DNA of 64,000 nucleotides from Arsukibacterium tuosuense (GTDB lineage: Bacteria; Pseudomonadota; Gammaproteobacteria; Enterobacterales; Alteromonadaceae): the NCBI RefSeq assembly GCF_900215315.1, contig NZ_OBEB01000008.1, forward strand, positions 62,001 to 126,000, given 5' to 3'. This document shows positions 19,572 through 28,159 of this stretch, one piece after another (position 1 is the first letter of the stretch; the number at the start of each line of letters is the position of its first letter). A program made the translations under genes and the position numbers. A model generated the notes under the pieces. It was given only the letters and a program-made list of their open reading frames with translations, ran no database searches and was not told the origin of the DNA.

Positions 19572-19686
19572 TTATTGCTTCGCCTATTTTTAAATTTGAA
19601 TAATGTTGCAGAGTTTAACTTACCAGGTAGCCAAGGCCGATATTTTTCTATATTTTTAACGTGTATTTTTAGTAATTGATTTTAAT

Positions 19687-20715
19687 ATGATTTTAAAAGA
19701 CAAAACCCAAACCAGTTCTGCATCCATTAAACTCGATGCTGGTATCAAGCAGGAACATGATGTGGCGTTTTACCTGCGTCGCGCTTATAAGCATAGCGAA
19801 AAAGTTATGGTGCTTAATGACCTTCGCATTGAGCATGATGGCGAAAGCGCACAGATAGATCACCTTATTGCGTATAGCTACGGCTTTATTGTGGTGGAGT
19901 CGAAAAGCATTCGCGGTGAGGTGAAGGTTAACGAATACGCTGAATGGACGCGCAGCTATAAAGGGCAGTGGAGTGGTATGCCATCGCCGATTAAGCAGGC
20001 CGAGTTGCAGCTAAAACTGCTAAAACAGTATCTGTGTGCGAACACCGAAAAGGTAATAGGCAAGTTTTTGGGTATTCAGCAGGGGCTGGGCATGCGCTGC
20101 TATGATGTATTTTGCGCTATATCCAGCGATGCCATTATCGATAGGACCAAAGCACCTAAAGACATTGCCGATAAACTGGTGAAATCGGAATTTGTCACCG
20201 ATGTGCTGGATAAGAAGATGAACTTTATTAAGTTCTATAACGTGGTAGGCAAGGTTTACGATACCCGCCCGACGTTTAACCAGGAAGAATTGCAGAATAT
20301 TTGTCAGTTTTTACTTGGTAATACAATTCAGCATGAAAGCAATAGTATTAATGAAGCTCGCGCGGCCTGGCCGGCGCCAACAAATATCACAGCGACAACT
20401 TTTGCAAAGCCTTTCACAGCTTCAGAGTTAGCCGAAAAAACCGAAAAATTAACAGTTAATGAGGCAAAGCCTATTGTACTGGAGGCTATTACTGCACAGT
20501 GTAAACACTGTGGCGATTGCAGCGCACTCAGCCCGCAGTCTGGCCGCTATGGTTACTATGTGCAATGCGGCAAGTGTGGTGGCAATACGCCGCTAAAGCG
20601 GCCATGTCCGGCGTGTAATGGCCTGAATACTAAAGTCAGCAGAGCAAGATCAGCATATAGCCTTATCTGTGCAAACTGTTCGACGCCGACTAAATTCATA
20701 CTGAAAAGCAACTAA
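19687..20715 (+). CDS. NERD-domain nuclease-related protein with C-terminal zinc ribbons
   Basis: This is a 342-residue protein. The N-terminal 130 residues match the NERD fold, a PD-(D/E)xK relative: AQIDHLI with Asp58, then GFIVVESKS with Glu71 and Lys73. The C-terminus (about 265-340) has several CxxC pairs (CKHCGDC, QCGKCGG, CPAC, CANC), typical of topoisomerase-I-like zinc ribbons that bind DNA. The active-site residues look intact, so it may be a nuclease recruited to DNA. There is no obvious operon partner: the preceding gene is convergent and the next open stretch is a gene remnant. NERD proteins are common in defence islands. Confidence 0.78.
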   Translation: MILKDKTQTSSASIKLDAGIKQEHDVAFYLRRAYKHSEKVMVLNDLRIEHDGESAQIDHLIAYSYGFIVVESKSIRGEVKVNEYAEWTRSYKGQWSGMPSPIKQAELQLKLLKQYLCANTEKVIGKFLGIQQGLGMRCYDVFCAISSDAIIDRTKAPKDIADKLVKSEFVTDVLDKKMNFIKFYNVVGKVYDTRPTFNQEELQNICQFLLGNTIQHESNSINEARAAWPAPTNITATTFAKPFTASELAEKTEKLTVNEAKPIVLEAITAQCKHCGDCSALSPQSGRYGYYVQCGKCGGNTPLKRPCPACNGLNTKVSRARSAYSLICANCSTPTKFILKSN

Positions 20716-20731
20716 CCCAGCGCTAGCTCCT

Positions 20732-20794
20732 ATGCAATATCAGCTCTGCGCCACCAATGACCTTACCAAATGGCTTAAAAGCATAATGATATGA
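20732..20794 (+). pseudogene. 5' fragment of a relative of the gene at 48723
   Basis: A 20-residue frame (MQYQLCATNDLTKWLKSIMI) stops at once. Its core CATN-x-LTKWLK matches the start of the intact protein at 48723 (LFCATNALTKWLK), and the DNA is also alike (ctgcgccaccaa...ctaaccaaatggct). Only the first 20 codons remain, so this is a truncated duplicate. It lies in the 514-bp gap 20716-21229, about 70 bp before repeat copy 2. Apart from these two features and a ribosome-binding site at the far end, I see nothing else in the gap. Confidence 0.65.
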
Positions 20795-20865
20795 ATACTT
20801 CTTTACTGCTTCGCAACGGCCAGCCATAAGATTGCAGCAATGTAGCTGGTGTCGCACTCGCTACT

Positions 20866-21007
20866 GAGCAGCAGTAAAATTTAGTGTGCTACTACTGATT
20901 AGCTGGTAATCGTTGATGTTTCCAAAATGCCGTCGAATATCCGTTAACCTGCCTGAAAAGCATACACTGAATAAGTAAACAGTATGGCGTTATTTTAGAA
21001 ACTACCT
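20866..21007 (+). repeat. dispersed 142-bp repeat, copy 2
   Basis: This copy begins GAGCAGCAGTAAAATTTAGT and ends TAGAAACTACCT. It aligns without gaps to copy 3 at 46954-47095 (also 142 bp), with only scattered substitutions. The last third contains a LexA-like box followed by ATGGCGTTATTTTAG, a start codon with an immediate stop, as if the front of a gene had been captured. It contains no transposase, and I could not find terminal inverted repeats. Confidence 0.85.
20965..20984. promoter_or_regulatory. LexA-like (SOS) box candidate 2
   Basis: CTG-AATAAGTAAA-CAG has LexA half-site spacing with an AT-rich interior, and the right half AAACAGTA is close to consensus. It lies about 246 bp upstream of the start codon at 21230. 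The sequence is identical to that in copy 3. Regulation by LexA is inferred. Confidence 0.45.
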
Positions 21008-21229
21008 AAGATGAGTTCAAAGGATGGCATGTCATTGTCGCTGTGTAGTGGAAAAGGTGCAAGATGCAGTAACAAGATATAAGAGATGACAAGTTCGATT
21101 ATTAGGTCGCGCATATGCTTATTATAATAAGTCATTATAGTTAAAGCAAAAATCAATTTTTCCAACAACGTCTGACAATGCTCACGATGGAACGTTAGGC
21201 AGATAAAATTTTGTAAAAAGGAAAGTGAA

Positions 21230-23215
21230 ATGCGAATAGATGAGAGTAATAAAATCTATCTTTTTAAAGATAATGAAAAAATGGATTGTATTGAAAATAT
21301 CATTGCATCAGCTTTTCTTGAAGACATAGATGATCTCTTATCGTGGTTTATTTCGTCCTCGGAAAAAATAAAAGAAAAGTATTTTATTCAATATTTATAT
21401 GATGATGGCTCTATTATTAGAGCCCATTCCGGCAAAGATGGGTATGTTAAATATGTCAGGTTATGGAAGTTTGATAGTGTATATGAGCACAGTGGCGAAG
21501 TAATACTCAATTTTTCTTATAGTAATAAAAGCGGTTTAGGCAATAAATCAATTAAGCTAGCCGAATTTATCGGAATATTATTAGACAGTAATATTCAGAA
21601 GGGCAACTTCTTCCAGATTTTCAGACCTCATGGGAATAGCCAGCATCCCGACTATCCGAAAGAACCAAATGTAATAATTACCGGGCGCAAAGCGCTGAAT
21701 GACGCCAAAAGAATAGAGCTTGTAAACAAAATACCGTGTTTTAGTCTTGAAAGCGCAAAGCTTGTTCCTCATAAGTTAACGATTGATACGGACAAGTCCA
21801 GCACATCTCACTTAATAACGAAAAAATTTGAATTGTTGGATTGGATGAAACTGTCTTTCAGTAAACTTTTTTCAATTGATAACTGTGATTGCCATTATTT
21901 ATCTGTAGATTTCAAAACCGATGATAGTTCACTAAATAATAAAAGAATTTTGCTTTTACGTGGCATAACCTCCCACAACATTTCAAAATTAAAGATGGAT
22001 TTAGATTTATATCTAGATGAATGTAGTGTGTCGGGCGTCAAAGAGATTTCTTCGTCAGAAGAATTAGTTGATTTTATCTTCAATATTACTTTACGTGATA
22101 AGGATTACTTGGTTTCTGAATTTAGGATAAAAGAAGTCACTGAAAAGGTGAAATTAGTGAAAAAATTAGAAACAAAGCCATCAATTCTCATGCGAGATAA
22201 TCTGGCAGAACTGGACGAAATAAAATCCCATTTGAAGATGCCGCTCAATAGTGTAATTCGATTTGAGCTAGATAATTATTGGTTGGAGACTGCACCAATA
22301 TCCACAGATACTTTGTGCTTTAACTTTTTTTATCCAGAAGCAGAAGAGCCTATAGCTTTTTTTGCAGATCATAAAATATTAATCCCAAGTGCATTTGAAT
22401 TAAGTCATTGGGAAAGCAATACATTCTGTACTTTTGACTGCAGTTTTAATGACGATTTTGTCGATGAAGCTGCCGTATTTATAGATCAAATATTTACTCA
22501 TCTTTTTGATAGAAAAGCAGTTAAGATGTTTGACGTGTCAATTGAAGTTATTGATGATGGGGTTGGTGTCACTGAATATGCCAGTGACATGATTGATATA
22601 TACCATGATGCCGGAATAGGTGCGGATTTCAGCCATTTTTCTGGTTCTGAAGAATTTAAACAACTAGAGATAATTTCAGAGAGTCAGTTATTTAAGGATG
22701 TAGAGGGGCTTTATAAAAAACTGGAAAAAATCAACCAAGAAGGAAGTTTTAGTAGAATATCTCCAGAACATCTCAAGGAAAAGCTTAAGTTGTTGAAGGA
22801 GTATTTTTACAAGAATTGCCTGCTCTACTCTGACAATAAAATTCTATTACAAATTTATCAAGAAAATGACTGCGCCAGTGACAGTGATGGCACTTGTTTT
22901 AACGCTTGGTACTATGAACCAGTAAAAAAACATTTTGACGCTTGGGAAATCGATGAATATAAAAAAATGTCTGAACATGTTCGCCGAATCTTTAATAGAC
23001 CAGATGCTTTTTTATACTTAGATAAACGTTTGGAAAATTTAAAAAAGGTAATTCAACAAGTTAAAAAAGAGCCTGGCATTGAAAGGAAGAGCTTATATGT
23101 AGCACTTGACTTGAATGCTCGTTCTTACAGTTCAATAATTACAACTGTATTAGTGGATAATGGCATTATCATGGAAGAACAGCAAAAAAGTAAAAGAAGG
23201 TTATATCCATTATGA
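21230..23215 (+). CDS. unknown 661-residue protein with a likely C-terminal winged helix
   Basis: I do not recognise a family. It is a soluble, acidic and Lys-rich protein encoded by strikingly AT-rich DNA, with a strong AAAGGAAAG ribosome-binding site. There is no signal peptide, membrane segment or NTPase motif. The last 60 residues (KEPGIERKSLYVALDL... IITTVLVDNGIIM... RRLYPL) have the helix-helix-wing pattern of a winged-helix DNA-binding domain that joins segregating or sensing proteins to DNA. It precedes sbcD by 125 bp on the same strand and follows repeat copy 2 with its LexA-like box. It could be a cargo gene co-opted with SbcCD; the evidence is positional only. Confidence 0.6.
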   Translation: MRIDESNKIYLFKDNEKMDCIENIIASAFLEDIDDLLSWFISSSEKIKEKYFIQYLYDDGSIIRAHSGKDGYVKYVRLWKFDSVYEHSGEVILNFSYSNKSGLGNKSIKLAEFIGILLDSNIQKGNFFQIFRPHGNSQHPDYPKEPNVIITGRKALNDAKRIELVNKIPCFSLESAKLVPHKLTIDTDKSSTSHLITKKFELLDWMKLSFSKLFSIDNCDCHYLSVDFKTDDSSLNNKRILLLRGITSHNISKLKMDLDLYLDECSVSGVKEISSSEELVDFIFNITLRDKDYLVSEFRIKEVTEKVKLVKKLETKPSILMRDNLAELDEIKSHLKMPLNSVIRFELDNYWLETAPISTDTLCFNFFYPEAEEPIAFFADHKILIPSAFELSHWESNTFCTFDCSFNDDFVDEAAVFIDQIFTHLFDRKAVKMFDVSIEVIDDGVGVTEYASDMIDIYHDAGIGADFSHFSGSEEFKQLEIISESQLFKDVEGLYKKLEKINQEGSFSRISPEHLKEKLKLLKEYFYKNCLLYSDNKILLQIYQENDCASDSDGTCFNAWYYEPVKKHFDAWEIDEYKKMSEHVRRIFNRPDAFLYLDKRLENLKKVIQQVKKEPGIERKSLYVALDLNARSYSSIITTVLVDNGIIMEEQQKSKRRLYPL

Positions 23216-23340
23216 ATATTGCTGATTACTCGTATTTATCAGCTACTTTTAGGCATCAAATATCGTGAACAAATTTAGAAAATCAATTATCGGTATAACT
23301 CGTCAACTAACTAATAAAGTAGAAGTTAAATAGGGATAAT

Positions 23341-24483
23341 ATGAAGTTTATTCACACCTCGGATTGGCATATTGGCCGTCAATTCCATAATGTTTCGCTG
23401 CTCGAAGATCAGCAGCACGTACTTAAGCAGTTACTCGCTTATATCGAGCTGGAAGCGGTTGATGCACTGGTTATTGCCGGTGATATATATGATCGCTCTA
23501 TACCGCCGGCCGCGGCCGTCGAGTTACTGGATACACTGCTGAATACAATCTGCCTGGAAATGAAGGTGCCGGTCATTCTTATTCCCGGTAATCATGATTG
23601 TGCTACTCGCTTGAGTTTTGGTGCCCAACAGCTAAGTAAATCCGGCTTGCACATACTAGGTGATCTCACAAAGGTTATTGAACCCGTCGTTATCTCTCAT
23701 TCTGACGGTGAAGTGGCTTTTTATGGCGTGCCCTATAATGATCCGATGACCGTGCGTAATCTATTTGCTGAAGAGGTATCAACTTATGATGAGGCCCATA
23801 CCTATCTGGTTGACTTGATCAGCGCTAACAAGTCCCCTGATATATCAAACGTACTGATCAGTCACTGTTTTATTGATGGTTCAGAAGAATCTGACTCGGA
23901 GAGACCTTTGTCTATCGGCGGCTCTGATCGGGTGAGTTACCAGCCTTGTCGAGAGTTTGATTATGTTGCGCTAGGTCATTTACACAGTCCTCAATACCGC
24001 GGAGAAGAGCATATTCGCTACTCTGGCTCCTTGATGAAATACAGTTTCTCCGAACAGCATCAAAAGAAAGGTGTGACCTTAGTTGAGATGGACTCGAAGG
24101 GTTTAAAGACCCATCGTCATTTACCCCTGTTGCCATTGCGGGATATGCGTATTGTTGAGGGCGAAATGGCTACCATTCTTGAGCAGGGAAAAGTCGACCC
24201 CAACAACAAAGACTATCTACTGGTTCGCTTAACGGATCGTCATGCGATTTTAGACCCTATGGCAAAGTTAAGAGAAGTCTATCCAAATGTGCTCCAGCTT
24301 GAAAAGCCCGGCATGCTGATCACAGGTGAGCAAAAAATGAGTCGTGAGAAACTTAAGCGTGGAGAGCTTGAAATGTTCCGTGATTTTTTTGTTCAGGTCT
24401 ATGGTCAGGAACTAAGCGAGGATCAAGACGATGCAATTAGAGAGACTATAACAGCCCTTCACAAAGAGGAGGGCGTAGTATGA
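23341..24483 (+). CDS. sbcD: SbcD, nuclease subunit of the SbcCD exonuclease
   Basis: This is a 380-residue metallophosphoesterase with the Mre11-type motifs SDWHIG (7-12), GDIYD (47-51), GNHD (83-86) and ALGHLH. With SbcC it forms the ATP-dependent nuclease that opens hairpins and processes DNA ends; it is cytoplasmic and manganese dependent. The length is normal for the family. The stop codon overlaps the sbcC start by 4 bp. The enzyme is usually a housekeeping one, but here it is embedded among defence genes, so it may be an extra, island-borne copy. Confidence 0.95.
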   Translation: MKFIHTSDWHIGRQFHNVSLLEDQQHVLKQLLAYIELEAVDALVIAGDIYDRSIPPAAAVELLDTLLNTICLEMKVPVILIPGNHDCATRLSFGAQQLSKSGLHILGDLTKVIEPVVISHSDGEVAFYGVPYNDPMTVRNLFAEEVSTYDEAHTYLVDLISANKSPDISNVLISHCFIDGSEESDSERPLSIGGSDRVSYQPCREFDYVALGHLHSPQYRGEEHIRYSGSLMKYSFSEQHQKKGVTLVEMDSKGLKTHRHLPLLPLRDMRIVEGEMATILEQGKVDPNNKDYLLVRLTDRHAILDPMAKLREVYPNVLQLEKPGMLITGEQKMSREKLKRGELEMFRDFFVQVYGQELSEDQDDAIRETITALHKEEGVV

Positions 24484-27400
24484 AACCCTTAAAATTAAGC
24501 ATTCAGGCGTTTGGTCCTTTTGCAAGTAGCGAAGTGGTGGATTTTACCAAGCTGGGTGACAATCCTTTGTTTCTAATCAATGGTCCCACCGGTGCGGGCA
24601 AAACGTCTATCCTCGATGCACTCTGTTTTGCCTTATACGGGCAGACAACCGGCAATGAGCGTGACGGTACTCAGATGCGTTGCGATCATGCGGATGTTTC
24701 GGTTTTGACCGAGGTGAGCCTTGAATTTGCTTTGGCCAATAAACGATTTTTGATCCGCCGGGTTCCCATGCAAGACCGCGCAAAAAAACACGGGGATGGT
24801 ACTACTACTCAGCCAGCAGAAGCCCAACTTCGTGAACTGGATGGCTCAGAAGATGGGCGTCTCATGGTGTCAAAAAGTGTTGGCGAGGCCAACGATGAAA
24901 TTAAGCAACTAATAGGCTTGGGGGTAGAGCAATTTCGACAGGTAATGGTATTACCACAAGGAAAGTTTCGTGAATTGTTGCTTGCAGACTCAAAAGACCG
25001 GGAGGCTATATTTAGCAAATTATTTGCTACACACATTTATAAGAAAATTGAAAACAGCCTAAAGGACAAAGCCTCTAGTATCGAAAAAGCAGTCGGGCAT
25101 CACCAAAGCGAGATTAAAGGGATATTACAGGGTGCAGAGGTGAGTTCTGAGTCAGAACTTGACCAAGAGTTAGTGAAATTAAAGCCTCAGTTAATAGAGG
25201 CTGAGGGTATAAAAAGCAAAGCGGAAGACGCACTAAAGATCGCCCAAAGAAACAAAGACCAGGCTATCGTACTGAATATGCGCTTTGATGAATTAGTCAG
25301 AAAAGAAACCGAGTTGGGTAAAAAGCAAGACCAAGCTGGTGCAATGGATGTCAAGCAAACATTGTTAGATCTATCTATGAAGGCACAAGGGATCTTCCAC
25401 GTCTATACCAGCCAAGTGTCGGAAGCACAAAAGTTCGCGAATATTAGCCAACAGTATGTCTTGTGTAAAGAAGCGTTGATGAGCGCCAAGGAAAGTCATA
25501 CTAAAGTTGCCGAGCAATTTAAAAAGGCCAAGACAGCGGCCATTGCGGTAGACGGGCTTAAAGCCGAGCAGGCTGAACTGCAGCGTCATGAGAGACAAAT
25601 GGTAGAGCTGGTCAGGACAAGAGTTAATATGAAGGCTGTTACTGAGACAGCCAGTAAAAGCAAACATAATCTTGATGATAAGAAGACAGAGCTGGGATCC
25701 CTTCAGCAGGAATTCGCTGAAAAAGAGCAAGAGCTTGTTGAATTTGTGAAAAAGATTGAGGCGCTGATCCCACAGCAACAGCTACTGACCGTACTTGACG
25801 AAAAGCTTATTGAACGGGAGGGAGTTGAACAAATTCGCAGGAGCATAGAAGCAACATTAACCCAAAAGCTTAACGGTGAAGAGCAGGTAGCAAGCCAAAC
25901 CATCGCCTGCGAAGAGGCTAAACGCAATGCCACCAAAACGGAGTTGGCATGGCATTCTGGTCAGGCTGCACTGTTGGCAGAAGAATTAAAAGAAGATCAA
26001 CCGTGCCCGGTTTGTGGCAGTAAAGCTCACCCCGAACCGGCAAAAGCAAGCGCTGACGGCGAGCTCATTACCAAGCAGCAAGTTGAGACTGCTCGGGAGC
26101 TAGAAAATAAAGCACGCGATAATATGCAGGCCGCTAAAGATGCCTTGGCACAAATTGTGAGTCAACGTGAGGTATTGACCAGTAGGCTTGTAGTGGCTGA
26201 GCAAAGCCTGGGTAAGTATGCCGCACAGACTATTGACGAACTAAAGCAGCATCGACAAAGTGTTCAATCGGGTGTTGATACTCTTACCTTCTTGAAATCA
26301 CAAAAAGAAACGCTGGAAAAACGGCTTGCACAGATTAAGACAAGCCAGGCTCGCGGCCTTGAGTTACTCGAAGTGCTGGTGAAACAACAAGCGAGTGACA
26401 ATGAGATGCTTATCCAGGCTCGAACAACTGCCGAACAACTGGAGAAACAGATCCCTGAGAAATACAGACAGGCTGATGGGTTAGCCTTAGCTATACAGGA
26501 AATCGCAAAAAATATTAACGCCTTAGCACAAGGGCTGATTGATGCTGAGCATGCTTTTAATGACAAGCAGACGGTATTAGATCAAGCGATATCCAAAGAA
26601 AGGACATTATTGTTGCAATTAAAGGAGCAGGAAGGCTTGGCTACCGCTGCAAACTCAGCCTGGCAGAGGACGTTAATGCAAAGCGATTTCGAGGACCTTG
26701 AGCAATTTTCTAATGCTCGACTAGATGATGACAGACAGTCTTCTTTGAAGATTGAAGTGGATAATTATCGTTCAGCACTGGCGAGTTTAAAGGGCGTAGT
26801 ACTACAGTTGCAACTCGAGTTGAAGGAAAAGCAAAGGGCTGACTTAGATGTGATTGAACAAGTGCTCACTGAAAAATTAGATAATTTCAGAGATAAAGAT
26901 AATATTTGGCGTGAACTAGAAGCCCGTGTTAAAAGTTTGAGCAGTGTCAAAGCAAAACTAGTAAAGGCCCTCGCAGCCAATGAAGTATTGAATAAACAAT
27001 ATGCCATTTTCGGAACGCTGAATAATGTTGCCAATGGTGCGACCGGTAATAAGATTAGTTTGCAACGTTTTGTATTGAGCGTGTTGCTGGATGATGTACT
27101 TATTCAGGCTTCCCATCGGCTTCATATCATGAGCAAAGGCCGATACCAGTTGGTGCGTAAAGAAGATCGTGCTAAAGGCAACAAAGCCTCAGGACTGGAA
27201 TTGGAAGTAGAAGATGGCGATACCGGAAAACCCCGTTCGGTCGCGACCTTATCCGGTGGTGAGTCTTTTATGGCAGCCCTATCTTTGGCCCTGGGTTTAT
27301 CCGATGTTGTTCAGTCCTACGCGGGGGGCATTAAGTTGGAGGCCCTGTTTATAGATGAAGGATTCGGTAGTCTGGATCAGGAATCCCTAGATGCGGCGAT

Positions 27401-27542
27401 AAAAGTACTTATCGACCTTCAGGCCTCTGGCCGCATGATCGGTATTATCTCCCATGTTACCGAACTAAAAGAGCAGATGGCTTTGAGGGTTGATGTTACC
27501 AGCGGTAAAACCGGGAGCCGTATTGCTATGATCGCGGCATGA
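24480..27542 (+). CDS. sbcC: SbcC, SMC-like ATPase subunit of SbcCD
   Basis: This is a 1020-residue protein with the full Rad50/SbcC layout: N-terminal Walker A GPTGAGKT (Lys41), long coiled coils, the zinc-hook CPVC at 509-512 in the middle, the ABC signature LSGGE (924-928), and Walker B FIDEGFGSLD (Asp959, Glu960). ATP binding controls access of DNA ends to SbcD. All key residues are present. It is translationally coupled to sbcD. A large imperfect hairpin begins 34 bp after the stop codon. Confidence 0.95.
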   Translation: MKPLKLSIQAFGPFASSEVVDFTKLGDNPLFLINGPTGAGKTSILDALCFALYGQTTGNERDGTQMRCDHADVSVLTEVSLEFALANKRFLIRRVPMQDRAKKHGDGTTTQPAEAQLRELDGSEDGRLMVSKSVGEANDEIKQLIGLGVEQFRQVMVLPQGKFRELLLADSKDREAIFSKLFATHIYKKIENSLKDKASSIEKAVGHHQSEIKGILQGAEVSSESELDQELVKLKPQLIEAEGIKSKAEDALKIAQRNKDQAIVLNMRFDELVRKETELGKKQDQAGAMDVKQTLLDLSMKAQGIFHVYTSQVSEAQKFANISQQYVLCKEALMSAKESHTKVAEQFKKAKTAAIAVDGLKAEQAELQRHERQMVELVRTRVNMKAVTETASKSKHNLDDKKTELGSLQQEFAEKEQELVEFVKKIEALIPQQQLLTVLDEKLIEREGVEQIRRSIEATLTQKLNGEEQVASQTIACEEAKRNATKTELAWHSGQAALLAEELKEDQPCPVCGSKAHPEPAKASADGELITKQQVETARELENKARDNMQAAKDALAQIVSQREVLTSRLVVAEQSLGKYAAQTIDELKQHRQSVQSGVDTLTFLKSQKETLEKRLAQIKTSQARGLELLEVLVKQQASDNEMLIQARTTAEQLEKQIPEKYRQADGLALAIQEIAKNINALAQGLIDAEHAFNDKQTVLDQAISKERTLLLQLKEQEGLATAANSAWQRTLMQSDFEDLEQFSNARLDDDRQSSLKIEVDNYRSALASLKGVVLQLQLELKEKQRADLDVIEQVLTEKLDNFRDKDNIWRELEARVKSLSSVKAKLVKALAANEVLNKQYAIFGTLNNVANGATGNKISLQRFVLSVLLDDVLIQASHRLHIMSKGRYQLVRKEDRAKGNKASGLELEVEDGDTGKPRSVATLSGGESFMAALSLALGLSDVVQSYAGGIKLEALFIDEGFGSLDQESLDAAIKVLIDLQASGRMIGIISHVTELKEQMALRVDVTSGKTGSRIAMIAA

Positions 27543-27575
27543 AACTTAGCTATCAATACTAAAATAAGATAAAAA

Positions 27576-27623
27576 GGCATCTGAGTTTGTCAACGTAATG
27601 GCGTCAAACACTAATCAGGTGCC
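27576..27623 (+). other. long imperfect hairpin after sbcC
   Basis: The arm GGCATCTGA + GTTTG (27576-27589) pairs with CAAAC + ACTAA + TCAGGTGCC (27605-27623), with a five-base bulge and one mismatch. It follows the sbcC stop codon and may end transcription, although no clear T-run follows. It lies in the 379-bp gap 27543-27921, which otherwise holds only a doubtful small frame. Confidence 0.45.
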
Positions 27624-27681
27624 GTCTTAGCTTCTTTAATCATAAGTGTCTAGCAAGGTCTGGGAAGTCCAAGTTGGAATA

Positions 27682-27780
27682 ATGAAAATTTTTAGACGCG
27701 GCGGCAGTTCAAACCTTAGCAAAAGTGACGGTGATTTGCTCGGTAGGGTCGAAGATGGCGAGCAAAACTTGAGTAAGTAA
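27682..27780 (+). CDS. doubtful 32-residue open frame
   Basis: The frame starts MKIFRRGGSSNLSKSD and ends with NLSK. There is no strong ribosome-binding site and no recognisable family. The composition (Ser, Gly, Asp rich) is protein-like, but a frame this short could arise by chance. It lies between sbcC and the membrane protein at 27922. Confidence 0.2.
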   Translation: MKIFRRGGSSNLSKSDGDLLGRVEDGEQNLSK

Positions 27781-27921
27781 AGCTCTTGTTAAGTCACTTG
27801 CTGTTTAAGTACATCCAACCAAATATAAATACCTAAGATTTGGCAGTCGATTCTGTGCAGAAGCACGCTAGGGCACTTGGGTAATAATGGGAAGCAACCT
27901 ATATGAAAAAGGACTTCAAAG

Positions 27922-28116
27922 ATGAAAAAGTGGTTATTTGAAAAGTCACAAGCAATTTTTATATTAACTTTAATTATATATATTTTTATTTGGGTGACTG
28001 TTTCTTATGTTGGTGTATATGTTACCTATGTGGCAGGCCCGGTTTTACTGGTTTCAGGCATGATTATGTACCTTACTAAAAATCTCGATAACTCTAAAGA
28101 ACATAGAAAAAAATAA
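27922..28116 (+). CDS. small two-helix membrane protein
   Basis: This is a 64-residue protein with an AAAAGGA site upstream. Two hydrophobic segments (about residues 11-31 and 34-52) should span the inner membrane, and both ends are Lys rich, with a positively charged C-terminal tail (KEHRKK). The family is not recognised. It precedes the NERD-helicase gene by 43 bp on the same strand and is probably co-transcribed, so it could be a membrane anchor, an effector or an unrelated passenger. Confidence 0.6.
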   Translation: MKKWLFEKSQAIFILTLIIYIFIWVTVSYVGVYVTYVAGPVLLVSGMIMYLTKNLDNSKEHRKK

Positions 28117-28159
28117 ATTATTGCTTTTAAACAGGAAGTTTTTTTAAAAGAGGGACCTA

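Noticed and set aside
21157-21200. Possible integron attC site (ends in GTTAGGC) just before the gene at 21230
   Set aside because: The R'-like GTTAGGC is present, but the facing sequence TTCCAAC does not pair with it and no hairpin with the usual extrahelical bases forms. No integrase or cassette array is nearby.
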